Source: Lingula anatina
Lineage: Eukaryota; Brachiopoda; Lingulata; Lingulida; Lingulidae
Direction: 5' to 3'
Assembly (NCBI RefSeq): GCF_001039355.2
Contig: NW_019775824.1
Location: forward strand, 484,261-548,260
Length of the DNA stretch: 64,000 nt
Shown: piece by piece, positions 24,312 to 35,677 of the stretch
How the letters are laid out: every line of letters begins with the position of its first letter
How positions within the stretch are numbered: position 1 is the stretch's first letter
Notes under the pieces: model-generated
What the model saw: the letters and a program-made list of their open reading frames with translations, nothing else
What the model was told of the DNA's origin: nothing
Databases searched by the model: none
Program-made: the position numbers and the translations under genes

Positions 24312-27300
24312 CTAGAACATGACAATACACATCAGGGTTAGAGACTTAAATCGAGAACTGCTTGTTCTTTAACATCAATCATATCTGTTGCCAGTCAGTG
24401 AGAGAGTTCTGATCTTGGTCACACCTGTCCTGGAGGAGTTTTGTTGACCTTTGCCAGAAGAACTGACAGATTTACCATATTTATTGCTTCATAAACTAAA
24501 AAATGTGGGAAAAGCAAAATAATGAAAGAAATTATTATTTTGTACTGATCCATAAAGCAGTACACAGGTCCCAGTAATTATCACATCATGCCACCAGATT
24601 CTGGATGATCAAATCAGCAGATATGATGGATGAAGCAGTCCTCAAGCAAAGGTATTCATTCTATGTATCTGCACAAAACAAACTTGTCTTTCAGTGCTAC
24701 TACCTGACATCAAATGAGTCACCTGGACCTTTGTAAGAGAAACCACTTACACATAATTCTCAGCCAGCTGTCTGTGGATAGGCAAGAGAGAAGAGATGTT
24801 ATAGATCATCACAGGCTCTGAGCTTTTATCTTTTTGTTTCTTCTGAGGTGATCCTGGTACCCTGGCCTTCTGGTCACGCTTGCTGTCCCCCTGCTCTGTG
24901 AGGCGTGATTTACTGCGGGCACGCTTCTTCTGTAATGACAAATAACAATATTAGAATTCTGGTCACGCTTGCTGTCCCCCTGCTCCGTGAGGCGGGACTT
25001 ACTGCGGGCACGCTTCTTCTGTAATGACAAATACAAATATTAGATCTCTGGTTTAAAAATGAAGACACAACAGTTATTGTTAATTTCAGCCAGGTCTTTA
25101 TTTACAAACAGACCAATATCTTAAAACTTATAATATATTCAATTATTTATATTTTTATCCTGAATTGATTGGTTTTATTAATTTATTAATACAATCAACT
25201 ACCTGTTGATTAATAATTACCTCAAAGTCCTTATTACTCACCCTACAGTCTTTATAAATGACCATGTAGTCTATATCGCTTACCTTAGGCCTGCAGTCTA
25301 CATCACTCGATCACTCTAAAGTCTATATCACTCACCCTGAAGTCTATATCACTCACTCGCTCACTCAAAAAGTCTATATCACTCACCCTGTGGTCGATAT
25401 CACCCACCCTGCAGTCTACATCACTTACCCTGTGGTCTTTATTGGTATAATAACTACTGATGGACACACTGTTGTCTGTGGGGGGAGACCTGGCCAGACC
25501 AAACATCATGTTAAATGATGGGTTGCTCTGAGGTGTCCTCACTGTCTGTGTGGGCAGGGCGTACGCAGACAGGGCAGACAGGGCTCTGAATGAAGAAATA
25601 GATTCATTTCATATCTTTTATAACCCTAAAACGGGGATTTATTTAGTAAAATATTGACATGAAATACATGACAGAAAATTCTACCAGAGTAGTAGAAATT
25701 GTAAAGAAGCATATGGAGGTGATGACAGAATGTAAAAATACATTATTATCTGTGCTTAAAAATGATAAAATATGAAGAAAATAAAGACTTCTATGAAAAT
25801 TTTGTGCTCATACTAAAGGTTTACCTTCACCCACCCACTCACCTGGGGGTTATTTCACTGGTCCTCTGTCGGTGCATGTGAGAGGGGCGGACAAAGCAGA
25901 CTAGGTGATCTGAGATAGAGACATGATAAAAAAATTCATTTCTAACAATTTTACGACTCCAAAATATCAAATTCACTAGAGTTCACCAAAGTCCACCAAA
26001 CTAAACCCTATGAACTGAGAATGGAATGGAATGGAATGAATAATTTTTGCAAATGATTTTTCTTCTAAATCTTGAGAATCTTTTATAATCTATATTTAAC
26101 AGTTTTCATTATCAGAGAAGCAAAAGTGAAATTTTTTAACACTGGCTGATCTTGAATATCATGAATCAAAGCATACTGTAAGTAAATTACTCACCAGTTC
26201 CACAGAATCTAGCACCAGAAGTTCTTGGGAAAGGAATATTGGCATCCTGCAGGCTGCCGTAGGAATAGATGGGAAGAAACTTCATTGGTCGTGGAGGCTG
26301 CTGCAGATTGTACGGCATGTCAGTGTCTGGGGTGGTGCGGTCAACAAACTGAAATAGGTATACAGCAAGATTATAACACATCCAGACATTAACACACATT
26401 AACACAAAAATAATAAAATAATTGGTGACCAGTGGATTCTGACTAAAAGAATTTTTTTATAAGAATACATTATAATGAAGTGAAGTCTACCTCTACAGTA
26501 TAGTTTAGTACTTACAGTGAGGTTGTCTAAACTTTGTATCAGCTGTCTTAGGCATGGTTCTATACATGATCTATTATGCTTCACATGCTGTATAGAAGTT
26601 TGATCCAGGATCTGAAAAGTAAAATGCTCACTTAATACTTATGACAGTCTCTTATACCAACTTCTAATAAGAGTTATTGACCTTCTACACTTTGATGTCT
26701 GTCAACTGCCCCCGTGCCCCTCAAACAGAGGTTATATAAAATTCTACAGGTTCACATCCTAAATATCCTGAACAAGGCAGCAAAGCTGTCAAATGTACAG
26801 GCAAAAAACAGAAAATAAAGATGCAAAAAAAGGTCATTTTGTCAATTTTGATGCAATAATAAATAATGCTCATAATAGCACTGTCAGTCAACACTGAATT
26901 TTAATCATGCACAACAGGTAACATGGTCAATAACAGGAGCGGACCCTGAGATATTTTCTGACAGTATTCCAAAGTATCTATGTTGATCCATCCTCCATTT
27001 TGATGGTCTTCCAACAGAAAAAACTAGATACCAGTCAATATAAACTTAATAACCTGTCTTCAAGAAGACCCAGAAGATGGTCTCAATCCACCCCTTCAAT
27101 AAGATTACAGTTTCANGATCAACAAACTGAAATAGGTATATAGCAAGATTATAACACATCCAGACATTAACACACATTAACACAAAAATAATAAAATAAT
27201 TGGTGACCAGTGGATTCTGACTAAAAGAATTTTTTTATAAGAATACATTATAATGAAGTGAAGTCTACCTCTACAGTATAGTTTAGTACTTACAGTGAGG

Positions 27301-30300
27301 TTGTCTAAACTTTGTATCAGCTGTCTTAGGCATGGTTCTATACATGATCTATTATGCTTCACATGCTGTATAGAAGTTTGATCCAGGATCTGAAAAGTAA
27401 AATGCTCACTTAATACTTATGACAGTCTCTTAAATCAACTTCTAATAAGAGTCATTGACCTCCTACACATTAATGTCAGCCAACTCCCCCTGTGCCCCTC
27501 AAACAGAGGTTATATAAAATTCTACAGGTTCACACCCTAAATTTCCTGAAAAATCATCTGCATTTGAAGGAATAATTTTAACAATACTAGACAATCTTAT
27601 TGCTACTGCACTTATAGCAGAAAGCTAGCAGTATTTTAAAGACACATACGAACCGAGCATCGGTGGAGTGTGGATTCCCAGTAACACATATAAACCACTT
27701 CTACTAGTTTCTTATATGACTCAAATAGATTTGACATGCGAAGGGATAAACTGAATAGATCACTCAATCAGCTGTAAGAGATTAAGACTGCTCCTTTCTT
27801 TAAATTTTTGGTCAAAAATTTTACCCTACTTTCATGACCTACTTTTCTGCCCCATTGACATACAGCATAGAATGCTAGCAGAAAATCTGTTCAAACATCA
27901 TTTTCAGGTAAAATTAAACAATGCCTTTTGTGGCAAAAAGTTGACTTGATATGTATCTTTAAGTTAAGTGATTTAAACCTTTTTACATACTTGTAATAAA
28001 AAAGAATAGAAAAGAATGAATGATTTTTTCTCAACTGTGCTATCCCACTCTGTGCTATCCCACTCTAATTATGGTACTTAATATTTAAAATTAATACATT
28101 TTCCAGGGAAGAAAGTCAAGTGTTTTCTATTCTCTTTTCTTACAAGTATGTAAAAAGTTTTACTTTATCAGACATAAGGTGTGTTAAGAGACCCCCTCCT
28201 ACCTTAATCAGTTTGTTCTGTGCGTCCTGGTCTATAGTGGTTGGATCCTCAAACAGAAAGGCAGGTGCCACATTACTGGGATACATCAGTGGGAATGTCA
28301 TCAGCAGGCGCACCATGTGTTTACCACTAACCGCAGAGAAGGTACAGATTCTTCTCTCAGCATTCATCTAGTAAGACATTAACCATTTTAAATAACTAAA
28401 TTTGAAGCGTTCTCTTTTAACCAAGTTGAATTATCTTTAACATTATGTGAAAATTTTCTATCCTCTATCAAGGTTGGATATTAGTAGTCTTCAAATGTTG
28501 CAATTTTTTCTTCCTGAAAGTTCCAGAATTAAAACCAATACTGATTTTGCTCGGCATAATGTAGGTTTTCAAATCTACCTACCTCCTCTACAGTTACATT
28601 AGGTATATGCACATTAACCAATGAAAACTCCTGTTGAAGTGTTCGTGGCTGTTGCGGAGTGATGGCGTCTGCCAATATACTTTCATTCACCGGTTCAACC
28701 TCAAACTTTTTCTTCACATCAACTTTTGTTCCTCCATCTGTATCCTCATCTTTGCCACTGCCAAAATGATTGTCCATAATTTCCAGGGCATCTTGTCCAT
28801 CTACAACTTTGTCTTCTGTGGTTCCATTGATGATGCTCTCGGAATCTTTAGCAGAGGAATCTGACTGAGTGTGGTGACCGCAAAGCTGAAATTAATTTAT
28901 TTCACCTTTATTATTTTCAAAATCGAAATTAAATGTCAAAGGAAAAATGTAAATAACCAACATATATCCATTACTTATTCACAAGTAATAACAAACTTTT
29001 ATCTTTTAGGCATGTATGAGATGAAATATCATGTCTTTCTACCAGAACACATGGCCAAAGCACCGACTTAGTTATATACTTATTTCTGTAATAACATAAA
29101 ATATAATTATTTTAATACATTGCAAATATGGTTGAAGATCAAATAAATCATCAACTCTAATTTCATACCTTCTGTAGATGACTTTCTATTGTCCATATTC
29201 TAAGACTTTGATCTCTGGACCATGTTACGAGTTGGTAATCACCTCGCTCGTCTGGAATTATCAATAATGACCATCAATGCAAAATGTATATGAGTGATGT
29301 AAATATGATATCTTTTTTACTATAAAACGAGTTCATTGGTGGTAATGACAATAAATCAGAAACTTGTGACACTGGCCAGGCTGTTACAGTGAGGCTTCCT
29401 ATTACACTAAAAAACTCAATTGTTAACATTGAAACACAATCTTTGAGGGGTTAGACCTTTAAATACAGCAAAGCAGCAGAATTTTTCATTGGTTTATGGT
29501 ATGACATGGTATAACATGGTGATTTAGGAAAATAACTGAAATTTTCAGCAAAATTGAATATGAAAGTTCAGCAAGCTTTGCATGCCTTTAAACATCTTGC
29601 AAGATACAGTTAAATCAGAATTGAAAAGTTTATATGTTGGAAATTCCCATCTGTTCTACATTTGAGTGCTTGCTCTCATAAAATTGCAGGCACCCCCCCT
29701 CCCCCCAAACTTATGTAAAACATCTGAACAAATATATAATTGCACAAGTGCTGCCACCTTCAGTGTGTTTCCTCCACTGGAACTCCAGCACTACGTCCGT
29801 ATGGCCCACAAAGGTGTGGACAGGTTGTTTCAGGTCACGGATATTCCACAGCAGAAGGCTGTTCTCTCCTCTCCTCAGCTGGGGCACCACTACTGTCACC
29901 ATGCCAGTACCAAATGGCTGGAATATATAATATTAATATAAACCTATACATATGACTTAGAGACTGTTACCAGAGACTGTCGTACTAACTTTGGATCAAT
30001 CTATCTCCTAGGGAATTCTTTCTGAATTGCTATGAACTTAAGTGGCTTAAATGTTTGTCATGCCTTTTATGTCTGTCATGCGGTTATGGGGTAATTAACT
30101 ACCGGAGGCTGAGCGTGCACGAAAGTTAATTACCCCCTAGCAGATACGGTAGGCATGACAGCCGCATAAATTGATATCAATTAAGCATGAATCCCCATGG
30201 AGTTATGACTTATCGGGGGCAGATCCAGAGATATTTTCTGACAGTCTTCCAAATTATCTTTATTGATCCATTCTCCATTTTTGACCGTCTTTCGACAGAA

Positions 30301-33300
30301 AAAAATTAGATACCCGTCAATGTAAACTTGAAAATATAAGTCTTCTGGAAGACCCAGAAGACGGCCTAAAGCCGCTTATAAAAAAAGAATATTTGTAAGA
30401 TTCACAATTTTCACAAATTGAAAAGATCTAGGATACAAACAGGTTTTTCACTGTATCTAATTACCATAACATGTGTGACTCTAATGTTGAGAATCAATGT
30501 TGAAAGAACAAATATATAAGAATGAAAAATATAAAATATTGATGAATGGATGTATGAGTGAATAAATAAATTAAAAAAATGAACTCACAGCATATCTGGC
30601 CCTCCACACAGGAGCTCCAGATGCCATGACAGCCTCAGTCTTCTTGGGGTTCCTTACATCCCAGAACTGCAAGGACAAAACACTGTTTATGTCACAGTAA
30701 TGAAACAAATTCTTAAGACCATAGTTTCACACAAAAATACTTTAAACAGTGCCCTGGCTTAGTTGACTAGGATGTCCATGAGAGTGCTGTAACACTCTTC
30801 CTGATAGGATAAGATGTGTGCATGTGACTATGTAACGTTGATAACAGAGATGTTAGCCACTGGAAATGACTAATATGTGAAACTGGGGCCTGGGGTTATT
30901 CTATTTCAGCCAAATTACTGATTGATTTTTGGAAAATCGATATTGCATTAAAATTGGGAAATTAAAATTTAAATAAGGAAATTAAAATAAAACAGCTGCT
31001 ATATATTTTCTTCAGTTCAATTAGAATATGTTTACTATCAAGTTGGATTGACCACATGCTGAGCACCCTCCTACCTCCCAAAGTGCAGTGCAACACAACC
31101 ATGATCTGGTCTTCACTGAGACATTACATACAAACAGATGAGTGGAAATCAGATATGTACAATTCACATTATAAACCCCTCCAGGTTGTCTCACCTTCAC
31201 AGTGCTGTCCTGGCTAGAAGTGGCCAGATGATGCTCACTGCTGGGACTCCAGTCTACACCATGGATCTTCTGTAGATGTCCTGCTATATACTGAACTGGA
31301 GAACCCTTAGAGTCCTAGAGAAATAATAATAATAATAATAATGATGAATGCATAAATAAATTATTAATTACTCAAAATTATTTTCAAATATCTCATATTC
31401 AACAAGTAAAAACATTCAAATGTAATAAAAAATGATAATGAAAATAAAAAACTTACCCTGGTATCCCAGAGTCTGATGTCTCCATCGTGTGCGGTGGCCA
31501 GCAGGTGCTCGTTGACTTTATTCCACTTCACCTGGTTAGCACCAGACACTGCCTGCAGGGACTTGATGGGACGTCTCTGGTCACTGAGGGGATATACAGA
31601 GTATAGAATTATATAACACCAGACACTGCCTGCAGGGACTTGATGGGACGTCTCTGGTCACTGAGGGGATATACAGAGTATAGAATTATATAACACCAGA
31701 CACTGCCTGCAGGGACTTGATGGGACGTCTCTGGTCACTGAGGGGATATACAGAGTATAGAATTATATAACACCAGACACTGCCTGCAGGGACTTGATGG
31801 GACGTCTCTGGTCACTGAGGGGATATACAGAGTATAGAATTATATAACACCAGACACTGCCTGCAGGGACTTGATGGGACGTCTCTGGTCACTGAGGGGA
31901 TATACAGAGTATAGAATTATATAACACCAGACACTGCCTGCAGGGACTTGATGGGACGTCTCTGGTCACTGAGGGGATATACAGAGTATAGAATTATATA
32001 ACACCAGACACTGCCTGCAGGGACTTGATGGGACGTCTCTGGTCACTGAGGGGATATACAGAGTATAGAATTATATAACACCAGACACTGCCTGCAGGGA
32101 CTTGATGGGACGTCTCTGGTCACTGAGGGGATATACAGAGTATAGAATTATATAACACCAGACACTGCCTGCAGGGACTTGATGGGACGTCTCTGGTCAC
32201 TGAGGGGATATACAGAGTATAGAATTATATAACACCAGACACTGCCTGCAGGGACTTGATGGGACGTCTCTGGTCACTGAGGGGATATACAGAGTATAGA
32301 ATTATATAACACCAGACACTGCCTGCAGGGACTTGATGGGACGTCTCTGGTCACTGAGGGGATATACAGAGTATAGAATTATATAACACCAGACACTGCC
32401 TGCAGGGACTTGATGGGACGTCTCTGGTCACTGAGGGGATATACAGAGTATAGAATTATATAACACCAGACACTGCCTGCAGGGACTTGATGGGACGTCT
32501 CTGGTCACTGAGGGGATATACAGAGTATAGAATTATATAACACCAGACACTGCCTGCAGGGACTTGATGGGACGTCTCTGGTCACTGAGGGGATATACAG
32601 AGTATAGAATTATATAACACCAGACACTGCCTGCAGGGACTTGATGGGACCTCTCTGGTCACTGAGGGGATATACAGAGTATAGAATTATATAACATCAG
32701 ACACTGCCTGCAGGGACTTGATGGGAAGTCTCTGGTCACTGAGGGGATATACAGAGTATACAATAATATAACACCAGACACTGCCTGCAGGGACTTGATG
32801 GGAAGTCTCTGGTCACTGAGGGGATATACAGATTATAGAATTATATAACACCAGACACTACCAGAGTACAGAGTACAGAAATAAACAGAGAGTACAGAAT
32901 TCAGTAGAGTGTAAGAGTTGAGATAAAACTGGTTTTGTGACACTAAGCTTAATGTTTTTATCATAATTAACATACATTACCAGGTGATATCTGACAAAAT
33001 AAAGGATTTTGTTTAAATGTAAGCCAAATCAAAGTGCATGTACTGAAATTTTATCACACTTATAGAAGACTTATAAATATAGTAAATAAAAATTTAATTT
33101 TGACCATATATGTTATAATTATAATCATAATCAGCATCTACATAAATAAGCTAATAAATGCAGGGATGAGACTGCCATTTAGTGAATAAGTTGGAAAATA
33201 TGGTGTGAGGTCATGGAGGTTGCTTAACTCAATGATATTTTTGACTCCCAAAAAGTCAGAATTCTGCTGATAGTTGGATAAACTTCATCCTTGTGAATGC

Positions 33301-35677
33301 TGGCCAATTATGGCCTGTCCACTTACTTGATGTCCCACAGGAAGGTGTAGGTGTCCACAGAACAGGTGGCCAGAGAGCTGGCCTCAATGGGGGACCAGTC
33401 TAAATCACTGTGGAGATAAAAATATAACATTTATTTGGTTAAATGCAATTTCTCAACAACATAACACACTGACAGGCTGCTTCACTAGACTTGAACATAC
33501 TGTGATTATCTTGATAACTGGCAACTTCAGGATGTCTGCACCATTTACTGTTTGTACAAGACTCTATGATCAATATCATAAAGCTGTCCTTACTAATTCA
33601 CTTTATTTGTTCATGTAAGTCAAAAACTTAACCATTTATGAGAGGGTCCCTTTTGCGTCTGTTCTTTAGGACCTAAGATGTCAAACAAAGTGCCCAATAG
33701 AAAATACAAAACATTACCTGATAACTCTAGTATGCGCCTTCAGTGAACCCTGCTGTACTCCTTTACCATCTATCCAGGCTACAAGATCTACTCTTTGGTT
33801 AGTCTGGAATGATACAATAACTGATGGATAACATAGCGGTACTATCAAATACATTTATGTGCAGAGGCAAACCTCTGAATCTATTTCTGGTCTCAATAAT
33901 GACAACATTGTAAGACTTGAACACATAAAATATTTGAGGATATATATATTACATTAATAGCAATGTCAATGATATTTATAAAGTTATTACTAATACATAC
34001 TTTGGTCTTGTACTAAAATTCAAATAAACTCCAATTAAAGTCTACTATCAAGTATCTTAGACTTGAAAAAATTTATTATCAGTTCTCAGTTGGAAGTAGT
34101 TTGTGACCATGACCTATAGATGGCACTCTAACCTGTGACAAGACAGGTTTTACTTTTTCACTGAGAATTAAGAACATGATTATCTCGCATTTTTTTTCTT
34201 TCTTTCCAGTGTCTTTTTAGGACACAATATTTTGTAAAATCTCTAGATAATTTCAAGATGAAGGAAGACAGCTAAGTAAGACAGAAAGTGACCTCAGTTT
34301 CCTCTTCACCACAGTGGCAATCTACTTAGCTAATTGGTTTAAACATATTCAGGATTTGGCTACAAAATCTTAGACAAATTAAAACAGCAGCTAGTTATTA
34401 ATAAGCTACAGTAAAGCTGTTTCCCACTTACTGCAGTGGCAAATTACTCAGCTGTCTGAATTGGTCTAAAATTCTTCAGGTGTATGGCTACAAAGTTTTG
34501 GACAAATTTAGACAGCCAATTACAGGTGACTATTTCTAGTTTCCAACTTACTGCAGTGACCAGTATCTGAGCGTGAGAGGGGTGTGGGTTCCACTGGACC
34601 GCGCTGACTTCCCACTTACTCTGCCTGTTCACCTTCTTGATGCTGTCTTTGGGTCTGTCTAAGGGGACAATGGCTAGCACACGCCGCCTGGAACCAGAAC
34701 ATAGGACTTAAGAGGGTGATTGTTTGGGGTGTTTTCTAGCATGTTTTGGAACATAGAAACATGAAATGAAATATTGTTTTGAAACACATGCTGTTATAAA
34801 AACAAGTGCATATAGTTTTATTCATTCCCTCATATTGGAGCTTCATTTTTCATTTTCCTCTAAAGACCAAAAAAAAAAAAAAAAAAATTGCACTAAAATT
34901 ATTTTACTGTTATCAACCAAAATATTTGACTTTCAAGTGTTTTTAAAACTTATGACTCAAAATATGTTTACTAGTATATTGCTCAACAATTTTCCAGGAG
35001 TACATCAATTAAGACTGATAAAGGCCAAGGTTGTTATACCGATGAACATATTTTACACTTGAAAAAAGAATGTGCGCAGCATTTTTGAGTAAAATCCTCA
35101 GAGTACTTGCCCTGCCAGTACTGCATGCTCTCCAAGACAGTCCACAGCCATACAGTTGGCCTGAAAGGTAAAAATGATATCATAGAGAAATAGGAAATGA
35201 ACTGGTCACAAAATTGTTATCATAAGATTTTGATATAACAGACTAAGCAGTGTCATCAAAGGTAAGAGAGCAGTCAACAGCGAAGTTGAACTTGATGAAG
35301 TCAGAAACAGGAAGGGGAGGATTGATTTTTAAAATTTGTGCTTTGAAACTGAAGAGCTTATATATTAAAAAAAACTTATCAATAGTTACCTAACGACTGA
35401 AATAAGATTTCATTACAAATATGTGATTGAGCTGCACAGTTGAATTATCTGTTGAAATTATATTTTGTTTGACTGCTAAAAGTGTCCTTGACTATGACAG
35501 CGAACTCTGCGGACTGGTCAACACAAATGACTGTGTAAGTTACGACTCAAATAACCACAAAACTTATCCAGCTAGTCAGAGTAGGGGGAGCAGGTAATGC
35601 AGCAAACGACCTAGACATTAGCTCACCTGGAGATCTCTGTACTCCGCCACAACATATTCACTACTCCAGCGAGACAT
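13157..35677 (-). CDS. WDR59: WDR59 orthologue, GATOR2 complex subunit, 28 coding exons
   Basis: Spliced exons total 3129 nt, or 1042 residues and a TGA, close to the roughly 970-residue vertebrate protein. Start MSRWSSEYVV, propeller motifs QSKWEVSAVQWNP, GANQVKWNK and VPQLRRGENSLLLWN, RWD motifs QQEFSLVNV and CIEPCLRQL, the linker DANIPFPRTSGARFCG and a cysteine-rich C-terminus all match WDR59. WDR59 is a GATOR2 subunit with WDR24, MIOS, SEH1L and SEC13; GATOR2 opposes GATOR1 and so supports mTORC1 activation by amino acids at lysosomes. Phases agree at every junction with a single copy of exon 13. Oddities are a GC-AG intron 2, a 17-copy repeat covering the exon 6 acceptor, a duplicated exon 17 acceptor, a duplicated exon 13 next to an N, and a 26-nt microexon inferred mainly from phase. 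Exon coordinates are in the next three entries. Confidence 0.93.
13648..13705 (-). repeat. Donor-like short tandem repeat after WDR59 exon 27
   Basis: After the donor AGAG|GTCAGT the intron repeats a roughly 18-bp unit containing TCAAGGTCATAG three times, preceded by GAG or TAG, so GAG|GTCAAGG-type pseudo-donors recur. TCAAGGTCA is also the extended half-site of ERR/NR4A-type nuclear receptors, though the repeat origin makes this likely coincidental. Confidence 0.7.
23926..23973. repeat. (AAAT)n microsatellite abutting the WDR59 exon 19 acceptor
   Basis: About 12 AAAT units. On the coding strand this gives (TTTA)n ending TATTTCAG|ATGTGG, so the repeat itself forms the pyrimidine tract of the exon 19 acceptor. 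Confidence 0.95.
24751..28885 (-). CDS. WDR59: WDR59 exons 11-17: acidic linker, RWD domain and basic linker
   Basis: Exons: 28583-28885, 28203-28367, 27294-27389 (near-identical copy at 26516-26611), 26195-26348, 25843-25909, 25429-25585, 24751-24929. They encode residues 325 to about 698. Exon 11 starts with an acidic, presumably disordered stretch (GKDEDTDGG), then the RWD domain runs from about residue 410 to 512 (QQEFSLVNVHIPNV, VRLLMTFPLMYPSNVAPAF, RSCIEPCLRQLIQSL). Exon 14 has the conserved DANIPFPRTSGARFC block. Exon 17 is lysine- and arginine-rich (KKRARSKSRLTEQ) before SSLLPIHRQLAENY. Confidence 0.9.
24930..25033 (-). repeat. 91-bp upstream duplicate of the WDR59 exon 17 acceptor and 5' end
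   Basis: The segment next to exon 17 repeats its acceptor (GTCATTACAG) and first 60 or so coding bases at an offset of about 91. Using the upstream acceptor shifts frame (KKRARSKSRLTEQGDSKRDQ then NSNIVICHYRR), since 91 is not a multiple of three. The upstream copy reads CCCGCA|GTAAGT, a consensus donor, where exon 17 itself has GTAAAT. Confidence 0.85.
26339..27548 (-). repeat. 432-bp duplication around WDR59 exon 13, next to a single N (probable haplotype duplication)
   Basis: 26339-26770 matches 27117-27548 at a constant offset of 778, with an N at 27116. Exon 13 is identical in both (26516-26611 and 27294-27389), while intronic parts differ by scattered substitutions. The second copy starts inside the last bases of exon 14, as a separate contig or allele would. 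The first copy carries an insertion from 26771 that the second lacks. One copy of exon 13 is enough for an intact WDR59. Confidence 0.8.
26771..27115. mobile_element. Insertion absent from the second exon 13 copy
   Basis: The sequence diverges sharply at AACAAGGCAGCAAAGCTGTC. The same 48 bases begin at 58273, so two copies and an empty site (27549) define a left boundary. The interior from about 26936 to 27096 matches a second repeat at 30215-30372 (GAGATATTTTCTGACAGT). The right boundary is hidden by the N. Confidence 0.6.
29169..35677 (-). CDS. WDR59: WDR59 exons 1-10: N-terminal WD40 propeller
   Basis: Exons in transcript order: 35627-35677, 35111-35160, 34552-34687, 33718-33803, 33327-33407, 31457-31583, 31195-31314, 30589-30666, 29758-29917, 29169-29251. 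They encode residues 1-324. WD-type repeat ends are visible as TYTFLWDI, GDIRLWD, STVKFWDV, NSLLLWNI and QSLRIWTI. Exon 1 ends CCAG|GTGAGC in phase 0. Exon 2 ends GGCAGG|GCAAGT, a GC donor demanded by frame (LAGRRVLAIV across the junction). All other donors are GT. Exon 6 sits at the end of a 77-bp tandem array. Confidence 0.92.
30075..30159. repeat. Inverted repeat, MITE-like hairpin
   Basis: GTCATGC ... GGGGTAATTAACT in the left arm is matched by AGTTAATTACCCC ... GCATGAC in the right arm, with a GC-rich loop of about 23 bases. A 14-bp palindrome AATTGATATCAATT follows at 30169-30182. It lies in WDR59 intron 8. Confidence 0.7.
30215..30372. repeat. Dispersed repeat, second copy of the 26936-27096 sequence
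   Basis: About 155 bases (GAGATATTTTCTGACAGTCT through GAAGACCCAGAAGACGG) match 26936-27096 with substitutions. No terminal inverted repeats were seen. It is probably a fragment of an interspersed element. Confidence 0.7.
31540..32862 (-). repeat. 77-bp minisatellite, 17 full copies, each carrying the WDR59 exon 6 acceptor
   Basis: The unit repeats every 77 bases from 31540, with full copies ending near 32848 and a truncated 18th to about 32862. The lowest-coordinate copy overlaps the real exon 6, so each unit holds CCCCTCAG|TGACCAGAGACG, the true acceptor, and about 44 bases of coding sequence, followed by intron sequence. Copies next to the exon are essentially identical; the three farthest carry substitutions (GACCTCTC, GAAGTCTC). 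Reading from any upstream acceptor gives an in-frame TAA after GVI, so only the last copy gives an intact exon. Confidence 0.95.
34688..35110 (-). other. WDR59 intron 2 with a GC-AG splice pair
   Basis: Read on the minus strand, the donor is GGCAGG|GCAAGT and the acceptor GGTTCCAG|GCGG. Using the nearby GT (GGGCAA|GTACTC) would put exon 3 out of frame, while the GC donor restores LAGRRVLAIV, the conserved WDR59 sequence. The GCAAGT context matches known GC-AG donors. Confidence 0.8.

Noticed and set aside
24809-25036. 75-residue frame repeating KKRARSKSRLTEQ
   Set aside because: It arises from the 91-bp duplication upstream of WDR59 exon 17 and runs out of frame with the rest of the gene.
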